NCBI GenBank assembly: GCA_030248295.1
Contig: JASANH010000965.1
Span: 248,001-312,000, forward strand
DNA: 64,000 nucleotides
Origin: Mesodorylaimus sp. YZB2_4
Taxonomy: Eukaryota > Nematoda > Enoplea > Dorylaimida > Dorylaimidae
Direction of reading: 5' to 3'
Shown here: positions 1 to 12,700 of the stretch, one piece after another
Position numbering within the stretch: position 1 is the first letter of the stretch
Layout: the number at the start of each line of letters is the position of its first letter
Notes under the pieces: model-generated
What the model was told of the DNA's origin: nothing
What the model saw: the letters and a program-made list of their open reading frames with translations, nothing else
Database searches by the model: none
Position numbers and translations under genes: made by a program

Positions 1-3000
1 CATCGACAGCATGCTATCCACCCTGTTATCCAAGACTGACTCGTTCGCCGATTTTGATTTCCTCAGTTTCGCCCAAGCCCGCTTCAACGACGCAGTGGCC
101 ATCTTGGTCTTTATGGCTTGGATCAAGGTAAGAAGTTTGACCGAGGCCTGCTGGCAGCGAAATGCTGAGGGCATGGAATTTGAAATTCATGGCATACTTC
201 TGCTGATTGATATTGTTCATTCCTCGGCGCACAGATGGTGGGACTCACAGGAAACAAACCATCGATACAGTAGGTCAAAGACCCTGTCACTAGCATCTCA
301 GAGCGACGTCCGAGAAACCCTGTCAAAGACAACAGTGCTGTGTGTCCATGTCAAATTCGGACCGCGATCAGTTCGTTTTACGAAATCATAGTAACAGTTT
401 CAAGCTAACTTGGGGGCATGGAACAAGTCATAGCTGCTTGGATTATTGGTTCTAGTTTTATATCTGACTGACCAGGCCACTTCACTCAAATGTCAAAATT
501 GACATAACGGCAGTGAGGCTGTAGTATTACATCAGGACCTCGGAAGGGGACAGAATAGGCGAGGCGCTACAGCAGCGGCATACTGTAGTTGCTGCTGTAC
601 AGCAGACACAGCAGCAAGCATGCACTAGCATGATGCAACAGAGGCCTGCGTGATATGCGCATCCGATGGGCCGCATCCCACCCATGACCACGATCACAAG
701 CAGTCTCATTCCAGATTTTCAAATATATCAGTTTCAACAAAACCATGAACCAGCTGAGCTCGACACTAAATCGATGCGCCAAGGACGTGGGCGGATTCGC
801 CATCATGTTCTTCATATTCTTCTTCGCCTATGCCCAACTCGGGTACTTGCTGTTCGGGACACAAGTGCAAGACTTCGCGTCGTTCTACGACTCCGTGTAT
901 GTCCTACTGGGACTTTTTCTTTACATAATTGTTTGGCGGGAAATTTAAATTTTAGATTCTCTTTACTGCGTATTATATTGGGTGATTTCAATTTCCACGA
1001 TCTAGAAAAAGCGAATCGAATTTTGGGTCCTATATTCTTCATTACATACGTCTTTTTCGTATTCTTTGTCCTCTTAGTAAGCTTTCTCTTCGGGTTCGAC
1101 TACTTGGGTTGGTAACTCTTTTTGAAAATCCTGATAACCGTATCTCTTTTAGAACATGTTTCTGGCTATTATCAACGACACGTACGCTGAAGTAAAGTCG
1201 GAGTTAGCTAACCAAAAGAACGAGTTCGAATTTGCAGATTTTTTCAAGAAGGTAAGGAGTCGAGGGATAGCTAAAAAGAAGTCTATTTTGAATGGGCTGT
1301 TTTGTGAAGGGTTATGAGAACATGTTACGCAAAATGAAATTGAAAAAGGACACCATCAACGATATCCAACACGCTCTGCAGCACGCCGATAAGAACCACG
1401 ATCGACAAGTCGACTATTACGAGTGGCGAGAGGAACTGAAAACGTGAGTGCTGTGGGGGAGCACCCGCTGCAGGACTGTAGACACCTGACCTGCGCCGCT
1501 GTGACCATTACAGTAGAGAGTATCTCTTGGGCACAGAGAGCCGCGGTGGCTCAGTTGGCAGGCGTTGTCCCGCATTGCTTGGGCCAGCAATTCGACGGGG
1601 AGGGAGGCCACATTTTAGTAAGCCCACTCTCACGACTCGCCAGCCAGCCAGCTCGTCAGACTGGGAGCTGGTCGGCGGCGATTTAGTATATCCGTCGCTG
1701 GCCTTGCACACCTGGCTCTGGGCGACTCACCTGGCCGAACGAGTAGAGAATCAGGAAACTGGTTGCCGAACACCAGTCGGGAAGGCCCCTCCCTTCTCGC
1801 CGAGTATCATCCTGGAAGGCTGGTGCAGGCATAGGATGCCCTGGTGTGGAGGTGCTCCTAGTGGAGACACACACAGGAACCTGACGTGAGAGCTGGTCAC
1901 CTCACCTCGCTTATCATATAAGGACTGCTGGCCGGCTAGAGGCAAAAGAAGGTTCCGTGGGGGAACTGGGGAGGCACCGGGGCCAACCCTCAAAAATTGA
2001 AAGGAATCTCTTTGAAACACGAACCGCAGGCACCAATGACCACCCAGGGGACACACACACACACGCAAGGAATACTTGGTCCTGTCCTTTCTCAGGCGTG
2101 GCTACAGCGAGCAAGAAATCGAGGCTATGTTCGCAAGGTACGACTTGGATGGTGATCGGGTATTGGATGAAAATGAGCTACGCTTTGCGAATGCCGAATT
2201 CGACAAAAAGAAGGTACTTGGTGTCCTATTGTAGAAACCCAGAGGGCAGTGGCTTTGTTTCCTTGTAGCTGCAACTGGGCAATGCCATATCAGAAGTCGA
2301 TAGTTATAATCAACAACTGCAGTACAGCGGATCCGTGCGGCCAGGCATGGGTGTTCATGTCGAGGACTTCAATCTGTAAGGCTTTGATGGGCGTGAGTCC
2401 TTGGTCTTGGCTCAAGGGGAGGTGGTGCTTTTTTCAAGGAACCCACTAAATTGGTTTACGCCAGGCAAGTTACCAGCAGGTGGTCTTGCGTAGGCGAAGC
2501 TACTGACCATAAGCCATGTAGGGAAGGGGTGGAGCCATGGCGTCCTGAGCCCCTCCTTACTGTGCGAAGATCCACTATCACAGATACCCATTTCTCACAT
2601 TCACCTTTCTCTCCCCAGATTGTCCAGACGCGTCGATCGTATTGAGCACTCGATCGGCGGCGTAGTGACCAAGATCGATGCAGTACTCATGAAATTGGAG
2701 GCCATGGAGAAGACCAAGCTACGCCAACAGGAGGAACTGAACAAGCTTATCCAACAGCAAAACTTGAAGCAGCCAGTACGTGAGCCCCGACTCCACCCCT
2801 CCGACCGAACTGACCCCCTTTCTAGGCCAGTGCACTGGACGGCCACGACCACTTCTTGACCACACCCCCGGAGACACACTATGGCGAACGTCAGACGGCG
2901 ACCAATGCCAGTGGGCGGTTTTCAGCCAAGGTAAGCTCGCTGTTAGCCCAATACTGCCCACACCCTGTTCTTTATTTCAGTCCACCTTGCCCGAAGTACA

Positions 3001-3275
3001 CGGCCACCTGGACTCACCCCCGAGCACCAACACCAGCCATGCAGGCACAGTCAGTGCAGACCAGACAGGAATCGTGATCAGACTAACTTGTCTTCGTTTT
3101 CAGCCCGAACCGCACGGCCCGCCAATACCTCCGCACTCGACCCCGTCCCACACAAATCATAGCGACCGTCAGGAGTCGGCTAAAACCAGCGGCCGTTTTT
3201 CTGCCAAGGTAAGCCCTCCTGGCCCGTCAACCACTGCTCTCCATATGGTCTCCATTTCAGGGCCAGAAGAAATGA
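1..3275 (+). CDS. PKD2: Polycystin-2 (TRPP), 3' part of gene
   Basis: Calcium-permeable cation channel of the TRPP family, acting in cilia and ER membranes. The window opens inside the gene. Exons read in one continuous frame: <1-127, 715-896, 956-1076, 1153-1251, 1310-1443, 2096-2213, 2269-2375, 2619-2775, 2826-2930, 2981-3073, 3104-3208 and 3261-3275, with GT-AG borders throughout. The protein shows the pore region (motifs [28 protein letters not shown], then [11 protein letters not shown] of S6), a C-terminal EF-hand ([12 protein letters not shown], exon 2096-2213) and the coiled coil ([11 protein letters not shown]...[10 protein letters not shown], exon 2619-2775) that trimerises polycystin-2. 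The tail is Pro/Ser/His-rich and ends GQKK-stop. Intron 1444-2095 carries a SINE. The family call is secure. Which paralogue (PKD2 or PKD2L) it is remains less certain. Confidence 0.93.
1535..1875 (+). repeat. tRNA-derived SINE, family B, copy 1
   Basis: About 340 bp in a polycystin-2 intron. It begins with a box-A-like stretch (GGTGGCTCAGTTGG) and ends with a block (ATGCCCTGGTGTGGAGGTGC) matched at 54880-54930 on the opposite strand. Middle blocks such as CTTGCACxCCxGG are also shared. The two copies share blocks in the same order, so they belong to one dispersed family. A tRNA origin is inferred from the box-A-like start. Confidence 0.6.
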
Positions 3276-3731
3276 AATAGCGTTCAATCGATCACGCCGA
3301 TCAGTGATACCATATCAAGCTTTATTTTCACAATATTTTCTGCATACTGAACCATAAAGGGAGCAAATCAGCATAATATCTACGCCATTAAAGCACCGGT
3401 CAAAACTCTAATCGATTTCAAATTCAGATAAAGCAATAAAAAATCTAATTCTATTTTGTCATGCAAATACTTATGGCATCGTTCGTAAAGCTACTGATCA
3501 CACCTGCAAACACAAAATATCGGAATCCCCGTAGGAAAATCTATAAATAAAATATCTGCATTTTTCAAACTGGAAATCACAGCATTGTCAAACATAGTGT
3601 ACATAAATACATGTCTCCCACACTTCCATCTAGCCCCCTCCCCCAAAAGTACAATACAGTACATACCAATGCACACAAACGGCAAACACAAGCGAAGCCA
3701 GGCCAAAAACAGAAACTGGTCGATTCACTCA
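3276..3731. other. Convergent 3' intergenic region
   Basis: AT-rich spacer between the converging ends of polycystin-2 (+) and the alpha2delta gene (-). It contains AATAAA-like hexamers usable as polyadenylation signals (for example AATAAA at about 3435 on + and several TTTAT on the other strand). I see no gene or repeat in it. Confidence 0.5.
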
Positions 3732-6700
3732 CTACCGAAAACTGAGCAGCAGCGTACACGTGGCCAGTGCAAGCAAAGAGACGACGAGTCGGCCCGCGCT
3801 CTCCCCTGCACCGTACACTTTCCTGGATCCACTGCAAGGCGGCTCATCCGTCGAGTTGTCCACCTACAACAAGTCAACCATCATTTTTACACACATTAGT
3901 CCTCGAGAAGTATCAATCGCTGGTGTTCTTTACTAGACTCTGCCATCGCATGTCAGAGTGTCACCCTAGCGGCAACCATTCCCAGCCAGTCTTGTTAGAT
4001 ACGGGGCATTCATAAAGCAACAGACGTCTGAAGGATAAGGCGACTGTGAGTCCCCACCACCCCGTGTCGGCTGGGAGTTGAAGCCGGGCGAGCAGTTTCC
4101 AGCAGACACCGCGACAGGCATCTTCCCTAGCTCGGCATCCACTAAACCACGATCACGATCCAACTGGGTCGCCCATTCCCTGCTTACCGATTCCATCTGA
4201 TAGCATACCGACGGCGCCCGTCTGTGCCTCGGTCGTACAACGGCGCATCGATCGTCCTCGAATACCTTATCAGTTGCGTTGTACACAACTTTAGGTTCGT
4301 GTTCTACTGTTGCTTTCCTTTCCAAGCATACGTCCGGACACGCCTTGCCACCAGTGGTATAAATAAGCAAGACCAAATTCGTCTTTCGAATACGACTTGC
4401 TAACGCAGTTCTAAAATTACAGCTTCGTATTATTTACTGTAAGGACACTCAATTTTCCCTGATTTTTTCAAACTGCCCCAGCACTACGCTACTAAACCAA
4501 TTTCAAATGATTTACTGATTTTCAGCTTGATTAACAAGTACTCAAAAAAGGCGGGTGATTCGAAATTTGAAACCTCTGAATGCAGTTTCCCGCAATCTTT
4601 CCTGATTTTGGTTCCAAACTTCCCATGTTCCCTGATTTTCCAGACACTTTTAGCTTCCCTGACGTTTCAAGGTTTTTACGGTCTTCCAACCTTGTATGAA
4701 TCCTGCAAGTTAAACAATAATTGAAAACAAGTTTGACAAACTTACATCCTACAGTCTCGAGTGCACTTTTCCGGCGTCCCGTTGAAAACTGGCACCATTC
4801 CATTCCAACCTTTATTCAATAGGTAGTAGGTGTGAGCTCGATCGCATACCAGCCCACTGCTCATCTCTTTCAATTGTGATACCGATGTCGACGAGGCCAA
4901 ATATGCTAAAAATCAGTTCAACCCAATTTTTCCCGATAGTCCGATACTGATTGTGAACATACTGCAGGCTTCAACATGACAAAATGAGACTGAACGACAA
5001 AAGCCAACTTCGAACCCAGGCCCTGGCCTAGCGGTCAAGGCGTCTGCCACTCACGATGGGTGCTGTAATGTACACGGACCCTCAGTATATGTAGGCGACC
5101 GTTTCACTAGCCCGCTAAATTATGAGTGAATAAGCCTCCCTACCAAAGCTCACCTACTAAGCTGGCCTATGATTCAGCCCTCCAACTACTGACGGTGCGA
5201 AAGCATAGCTAACAGTGTACTCATATGCGTATAGTTTAAACCTAAATATATCACAGGTGCCCACTTACAGGGGAGGGTTCGACTCCCGCCTCGGTACAAA
5301 ATGATTGTCAAATATGTGTTCCTTAACCCTCGAGTGCGCTGTATAGTGCTTGGCTGCGGATAAAGTATGACATGACAACCAGCAGAAAGGCTTTGAAAAT
5401 GCAATTACCACTACCAGACACCCATTGGCGTCCCCCAAAACACAAAAATCTCTCCTTACCTTCTGCAGGCATCAAAATTCCGCTCACGACACTCCATACG
5501 CTATACTCGGCTAGCATCCTAAAAAGCACTCACACCTTTCTTCACTCAATCACTGCCCATTTATGGCTCTACTTACGCTGACAGCTCTTTGAACAACCAT
5601 AAGAGAAATTTAAGAAGACTAATAAATGGCTGAAAAAAATTATTCCCATCAAATTCAGTTGATGTCAACAATTTTTTGAAAACTCTCACATTCAAAAGTC
5701 GACTAGCCGCGTCCTTTTTCGGTTGTGGCTCCTCGCACATAGCTTGAAAATCCAAATAAATCATCCTAAAATGCATGTTTTGATTAGAAATCACAATTTC
5801 ATATTCTTCTCATCAATCAATTTCAATTCCCATTCTCACTTTTGATAAATATTCAATCTTTCACTAATCAGTTTTCCCATCAAGAAATTGTGAATAAGGC
5901 TAGTTTTTCCAAAGAATTTGCCAAGGTGCGCGTTTACCTGAAATAAAATGTAGGATCCTTAGTAAATCATCATCAAATCATTACTGTACATACCATATAT
6001 TCATGGTGAGGTCGATTTTCGGTCGAATACACAACGTGGGCATGTTCGTCCAGCAATATACAAACGTAGCTCGCGTTATCGGGCTAAAAACGCAAAAGAT
6101 AAGTCGACTACTGTAGATGCAAGGAGGCTACACATCTCCACATCCCTACGAACCACTCAAGCTCACTGTCAGCGGAAACAGCGTTACTAGGGATACCACC
6201 CATCAACTCGTTTTCCAAATCCATTATCCGGGTAGGGATAAACATGCCAGCTGCCACTCGCCCACCCCATGTCCATACATGCGCATTTTTGGACCCATCC
6301 CGGTCGTTCCAGGGAAGCGTCGATTTTTGCCCCCCCCCCCCGCGGGCTAGGGGGCTTGTTAGTTGACCGTGCGTGTTAGTCGCTACTCTGCGATATCATA
6401 TCCAGCCCATGCTCCGTGGGGGGACCCGAATTTAGAGCCTCCCGTCCCATAGGGCCTCTCCTAGAGGGATGAAGTCACCCACCACCAGGCGTGCAAGGTG
6501 CAAAAAGAACTTCACCACCCACCAGAGAACTCAGACAGCCAGAGTTAAAGCCAGGGTTACCAGTTCCCAGCTGTGCCAAGCGACACACCTAGGCGACTTC
6601 CACACATGCGCGCACTCACATTGCACACATTCGACGTCGACCTCATCAGCGTTTCGCCAAACTTCGTGTACAGCATTTCCATACCGACCACTCCAACTGG

Positions 6701-9700
6701 TGCTTTGGCTCCTCCATATCCAGTCAAGAAAACTGACCGACTGGCCGTAATCAAGACAGTATATCGATCACGATCTCTGCCCGACGTGGAACTATTACTG
6801 ATCAGGCATACTGGATCTGAAATATACCATGGCATATCCGATATCTTTCCATACGACCCCAAAACATGAGCGCTTACTCGACACATTGACATCAAACACG
6901 AATTCCTCATTTTGAAATTGCATAGCCCGTCGATAAAAAACTTCATCCACAGCGCGAGTTGAGCGTTCGATAAAGTGCATGTACGGTCTGAAAAGCATCC
7001 CGTGTATTAGAGGGTCCGATCTCAAATGTCCTGCCACCATCTCATACTGTTCCGTTTCCCGACATTTGGTCGATCGAATCGTGTCATTCCCATTAGGATC
7101 GTAATTCAGATCAGCAAAATTCATATCCACAAATCTTGTTAGACCAGTCTGAGTGGCCAAAAACGCCAACATGATTCCATTTCTGCAATCAACAGCCATC
7201 CATTCGCACCCTTCCAGAAACAACATGATAAATGCTTACTTGCTGTCCAGCTTCGATTTCCGGATCCAGCACATGTCCATCTCGCACGTGACCTTAGCAT
7301 CGAATAGTAATCGATTGATTAAGAACTCGAAGTTGGTACCTAAAAAAGGAATACTGTCCAAAGTTCTTCAATCAGTCAGTCACTCGATGTACTTACAATG
7401 TTCTGGTAAACTCTCCCCTTGCTTCATTAACCTTACATAATCTTTGAACACGACCTCCTTCTCCCTCACATCGCTATCATTCGGGCGACAGTAATGCCTG
7501 AAACGCAGTTGGCTATGCTCTCCTGCACACCCACATTCATATCGCCTGGTCTTACCAATCCGGATGCAACCTCCAATTCGTACCTTCGAACCACTCGTCT
7601 GCAAAACACTTGTCAGGTGTAACTTGTAAGAATAGACTAACCCCCCCCCCCCCCCCCAACCAGCACCCACTGTCGCTCTAGGGCGAAAATTACGCCAGTC
7701 TGAAAGTAACCTATGGACACTGCCTGCGCAGTCAACCAGTCGTGCCATTAGCCGCGTCACCAGACCAGACCAGACAGCATAATAGATATCGCTGGCAGTG
7801 CGACTCAAGTATGGGCAAGGAAGGGGGGGGGGGGTAGGCGGAGTAACCCACCCTGTTGGGCCGGCCATGACACTCGAGCCGTTCCTCTCAAAATCCCCCC
7901 CCCACCTCAGGTCCAGCAGGAAGAAAGAAAAGGAAGCAAGCAAAAGCGATCAAATTGTATGTGGGCTGGACCAAGCCCTGGCCTCCAAGCACAGGCCAAT
8001 TGTCCAGCCAGCCGACAGCTTGAACCTGACCTGGCCTGACCTATCTCACACGCGATCGGATCAGGCTGAGGCGATCTGATCTGATCTAATCTCTACCCCC
8101 CTCTCCTTCTCCCCAAAAACCCCACCTAACCCAGCCGACCTTGCCCACACGTTGTGCGACTACTGACAGTATGTCGGAGGATGCAACTGGCCTACATGCT
8201 CATGTTTTACCACATCACCAAACGCGGTATGCGCACTTAAGGGTGAATGGACACACTGCGCACAATACTGTAATTGACATGTTCTCTTGCGTGGGGGATA
8301 CCCGCCTGACTTTCCATGTCAATCCACGCAAGCATGTCACTCACCATTGATCTCTCTCATCGGGAAATGCCTGGAATATGGTGACTCGACTCGATATTTC
8401 GACCCTTCAGGAACAGCTAAGCCCAGCCTAAAACATAGATCGTAAGGAGGTCACGGCTAGCAAAAATGTAACCGTGGGACACTTACGATAGAAGGGTGTT
8501 GTTGACACTTCGATAGTAATAGTAATGTCTTGCTCTGTACACACGTTTCTAAAATGGAAATTACGACATTCGGTTATGTTCTTCTAAAATCTACAGTATG
8601 CCCTCAACGAATCTACTCTGACACATTTATCCTTTTAAAAAAAGGCAAAAATCAGATTTTCAAAGAAAGGGGAAATTTCGTGAAAATCGGAGACGATGTC
8701 CACGCTTATTTACGATTGTACTTAGCTATACCTTTCACACTTTCGAGCTTATACTCGAGAATTTTTGCTTTCCTAGCTTTCCTTATCTTGAACGTCATCT
8801 CTAACTTTTCTGAGCAATGAGATTTATTTGATCACGCATCGACCCTCTGCGCGAAATTAGCAGCTGGGAGCGTCACCCGTCAGGGTGATGTTTCAAACGC
8901 GGACTAGGTCGGATGACTTGGTTGGGTGCCCTAGGTTTTCGGCGTGGTGCAAAAGCTCCACCTTTTCCAGTAGTACGGACCCAAAAATATTACAACCAAA
9001 GTTTCAAGAAAGACAGAGTTTTGACACGAAATCACTCAAGTTAATCAACCACTGCCCCCTATATTAATCCATATCAGCTCCCGCTATCACCAGCAGGTGA
9101 ATTCTTTGCTGATCGTGAGACTATCCATCAAATACATCCTATCGCTCAATTTTTAGTTCAGTGTGCAATTCCCAGTTCCCTACTTACCAAACCATCGTGC
9201 CCATCCATCGCGTATAAAACGGTCATCGATAACTTTTCTGGTAATTCCTTACTGCTCACTCCTTCCACCAAATGAGACCGAAGCTAAAAAAATAACCAAA
9301 AACTTCAATTCAAAACCAAAACTAATTCATTTTCAAAAACTAAATTGACCCATGCAAAACATCATTACATTGGAAGTGATTGCTAAACTGAACCAGCATC
9401 CACCGACCACCGAATCACACATTCATCGAGCTCGCAAACGTAATCGAAAGTTGCCACTTCACAGCAAATTCGTGCAAAGAAAACTTTAAACAAAAAGATA
9501 GAAACAAATAACTAAACATGCTATTTACTGAAAACCTAAATGCAGAGCACACCCAAGCTTGGAACCAGCTTACTTCATGACTATAGTTCAACGGCGACCT
9601 CAGCGTCCATTTGGGCGTGTAGTCCTTGTCTCTCATAGAGTCCTTATCCTTCGTCATACCATCACTCGCTGGTGGCGGATCCGTTTCATTGCCCTACGTT

Positions 9701-12700
9701 GCCAAAGCGTACACCCAGTAAGCAACACCTCTATCTACAGCTGGAGCACGGGGTATCAGCGTGGGGATACGCTAGGGAATCAACTGAGCAACATCGATTG
9801 CGTAAGGTATGTCATCGAACAAGACAAGCCAACGTCGTTCATTCACTCACAATATTATTCTTGCCAATAAAGGCAGATATCGTTTCATAAATGCAAATGA
9901 GATCGCAGTAATCTGGATTATATTCCACATCGTAATCGATAGGTGGTCGATAACTACGAGGCTAAACAACCACCACGCGTCACCAACCCACTCTACCTCC
10001 TCATTACTCAAATCCAATTACCACAGCCGACCCCGCACGGACCCACTCCCCTGCAATGCTTGACCCACACTTACCACATCATGCTCATCAGCCACTTCCA
10101 CTTCCATTATATCAATGCTATTATAATTAGGTTTCGGCAGTCCTTTCTCCTGAAACGAAAAAATACATTACCTGTCCCTTCCCATCCTAATCTCTCCACT
10201 TACCATTGGTCGAAGTTGAGGATGGAAGAGCATATAGCCATTATTATCGACCAAAAACGTGTACGAATTTGCTCCCAGCTAAAAATACATCAACTATCAT
10301 CCATCCCATAAAATCCACCTTATTGCCATACCATATAAACCGGTGCACGTTGCTGCAATTCGGCAATCGGTGCAGCCGCTCCAACCACACCCAAAAACGT
10401 TTTGTTGAAAATGACTGGATAAGCCACCGTTGTCACTAATCGACGACCCTAAAACCAATCTTTCATGGCATTCCATAAAAATCGAGACCTGTGCCAACAT
10501 CGATACCACCGTCAGGTACCTCTACCCTCTTCTACTTCACTCATCCCCCCAGTGCACATGAATTACACACACGTGACATGCATGCACGGCACACAGACAT
10601 GACATCGATGCGGACTACCTTCGCTGTTGCATCCCGCACACGGCCGAGCTGTTAGAAAGTTAGTCAGTTAGGCACAATTACTCATCGACCAACAACGTCC
10701 ACCAAGCATCTATACCTTCTGTCGCTGTTCCCCCGCTGCAGTATACCACTGAAAAAGGGTTAGAAAACGAACCATCACCTCGCCGATTCAACAAGAGCAA
10801 AATAAGCCAGATTGCATCTCTTGACAAAAGATGCCGAAAATAAAGAAACCTCATCTTACCGTGATATTTTGTAAAACGGTATCCATCGACTAAAGATACA
10901 AAGCAAAGAAGGCATAGTCAGTCAACGGCAGAGAAATAGATATTTTTGGCTAACAAGTAGGAAGAGCACGCAAGAAGGACGTCAGACACAGGCACGAGGA
11001 GATTCATCAAAAAACATGAAAGCTTTCAAAATGCTTTCTGACACTTTTTACACATTCTTCAAACGAAAAAAAGCAGGCCGAATGGGATTGCGGCTAGCTG
11101 ATAGAATAGACTGTCACGAGAGAACCCAGCCCGCCCGCTAATGCGCTCCCTTCAGCAAGCAGGCAAGCCACATGTACCTCGCCCATTGGATCGTGCCTCT
11201 TTCAAATACTTTCTTTCGTTAGTCCTCTATAATCCTATCCACCGCCAAAATCCAACCATCCCGCCCCCGACTTTACCCGTCAATTAACTACAACTTACTA
11301 AACGATCAAAATAAGACCCTGTCCAAATGGCTCGAGTTTCATTCTGTTGAGCCAATGGTCGACTCATTACGTCGATATATTTCTAAAAATAACATTTTTC
11401 AAACCATGCTCTAAAACCCATTTTACTCATGATAGGGATCATGCAGAAAGCGGAAAATGATTTTCCATAACTTTTCCACGATTTTCAAACAAAACTTTGG
11501 ATTTTCATGAAAATTTTTTTCACTCTGTGCCAGCACTACTGAATAAATTTCGACCGATTTAGGGATTTACAGCACTGATCAACAGGCGGGTGATTCAAAA
11601 TTTGAAACCTCAAAATGCAGTCTCAGCTTTCCCAAACTTTGGCTCCAAAATTCCTATTTTCACCGACTTTTCCCAGGTTTTCCAGACCCTTTCAGGATTC
11701 CTTGACTTTTCCAGGTTTCCACAAAATGCAGTCTCTCAGGTTTCCCTGATTTTGGCAAAAAATTTTTTTATTTTCTTTGACTTTCCTAGGTTTCCCAGCC
11801 TTGCATGAAAAAAACAAAGTTACCTGCACTTTTTCTTGCACATCAGCTAAATTAGCTATATGAGCAAAATAGCCGTTGTTATTACAAGCCATCCATCGCA
11901 CTTCACGAAAATCCGTCACGTCTTCTCCCATTAGAAAAGAGAAAAATCTTATCTAAAATTACAAAAAATTAACGAAATTCCAAAAAAGCATTTTCTTCCA
12001 GACTAGAAACTCTAAATTTTTTACTTTTTTAGTAGGATTATAAAATTGGAAATATTTTTCATAAAAATCATCCGCTCCATCCGTGATCAACATGATTGCA
12101 CTATTGCAACCCAATTGCCTACTTCCGGTTATATTCTCGACCTATAATAAAATCCACGTTAAACCAAACCCAACACTATACCAGCCTCGAGTGCAACCAA
12201 TGCACACACTGCATGCAATCGTGCACAAGGACAGTGCAAGCGTTACATAACAGGCCAGCCCGACATAACAAAGCGCAGAGGCAATGCAGCAGAAAGGATA
12301 AAGCTGCGGGCACTCGCATGGACTCGTGTCATTGCCGAAAAGTTTCAAGCACAAATTCCTCACATTTCATTTTTTCTTTTTTTCAACTTCCCTATTGCCC
12401 ATTTTCCATGTATTCCCCTTTTCTACCAGACTTATCCCACCTACTTTTCATGTCATAATCTCCTACCCCTTTGCACTTACGCAATCCTGGGTGACAATCT
12501 GATCAAAGTGTGGCTAAGTGCAATTGTGCAAATCTAACAAACGGGATAACTAGAATTTGAAAAACTTTATGCCCCCTACTCTCTGAAATACGTACCACGC
12601 ACTCTGGTTCTTCCATACGAAAAAATGGATCACTCATAAAAGCTTTCTCATCATCGACGGCCGCTGAATCAACAGGCGACGACGACGACGTTTGTTCCCA

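Noticed and set aside
7380..7943. 187-residue minus-strand open frame as one exon
   Set aside because: Only the part near 7400-7600 resembles alpha2delta. The rest crosses poly-C and GC-rich intron sequence.
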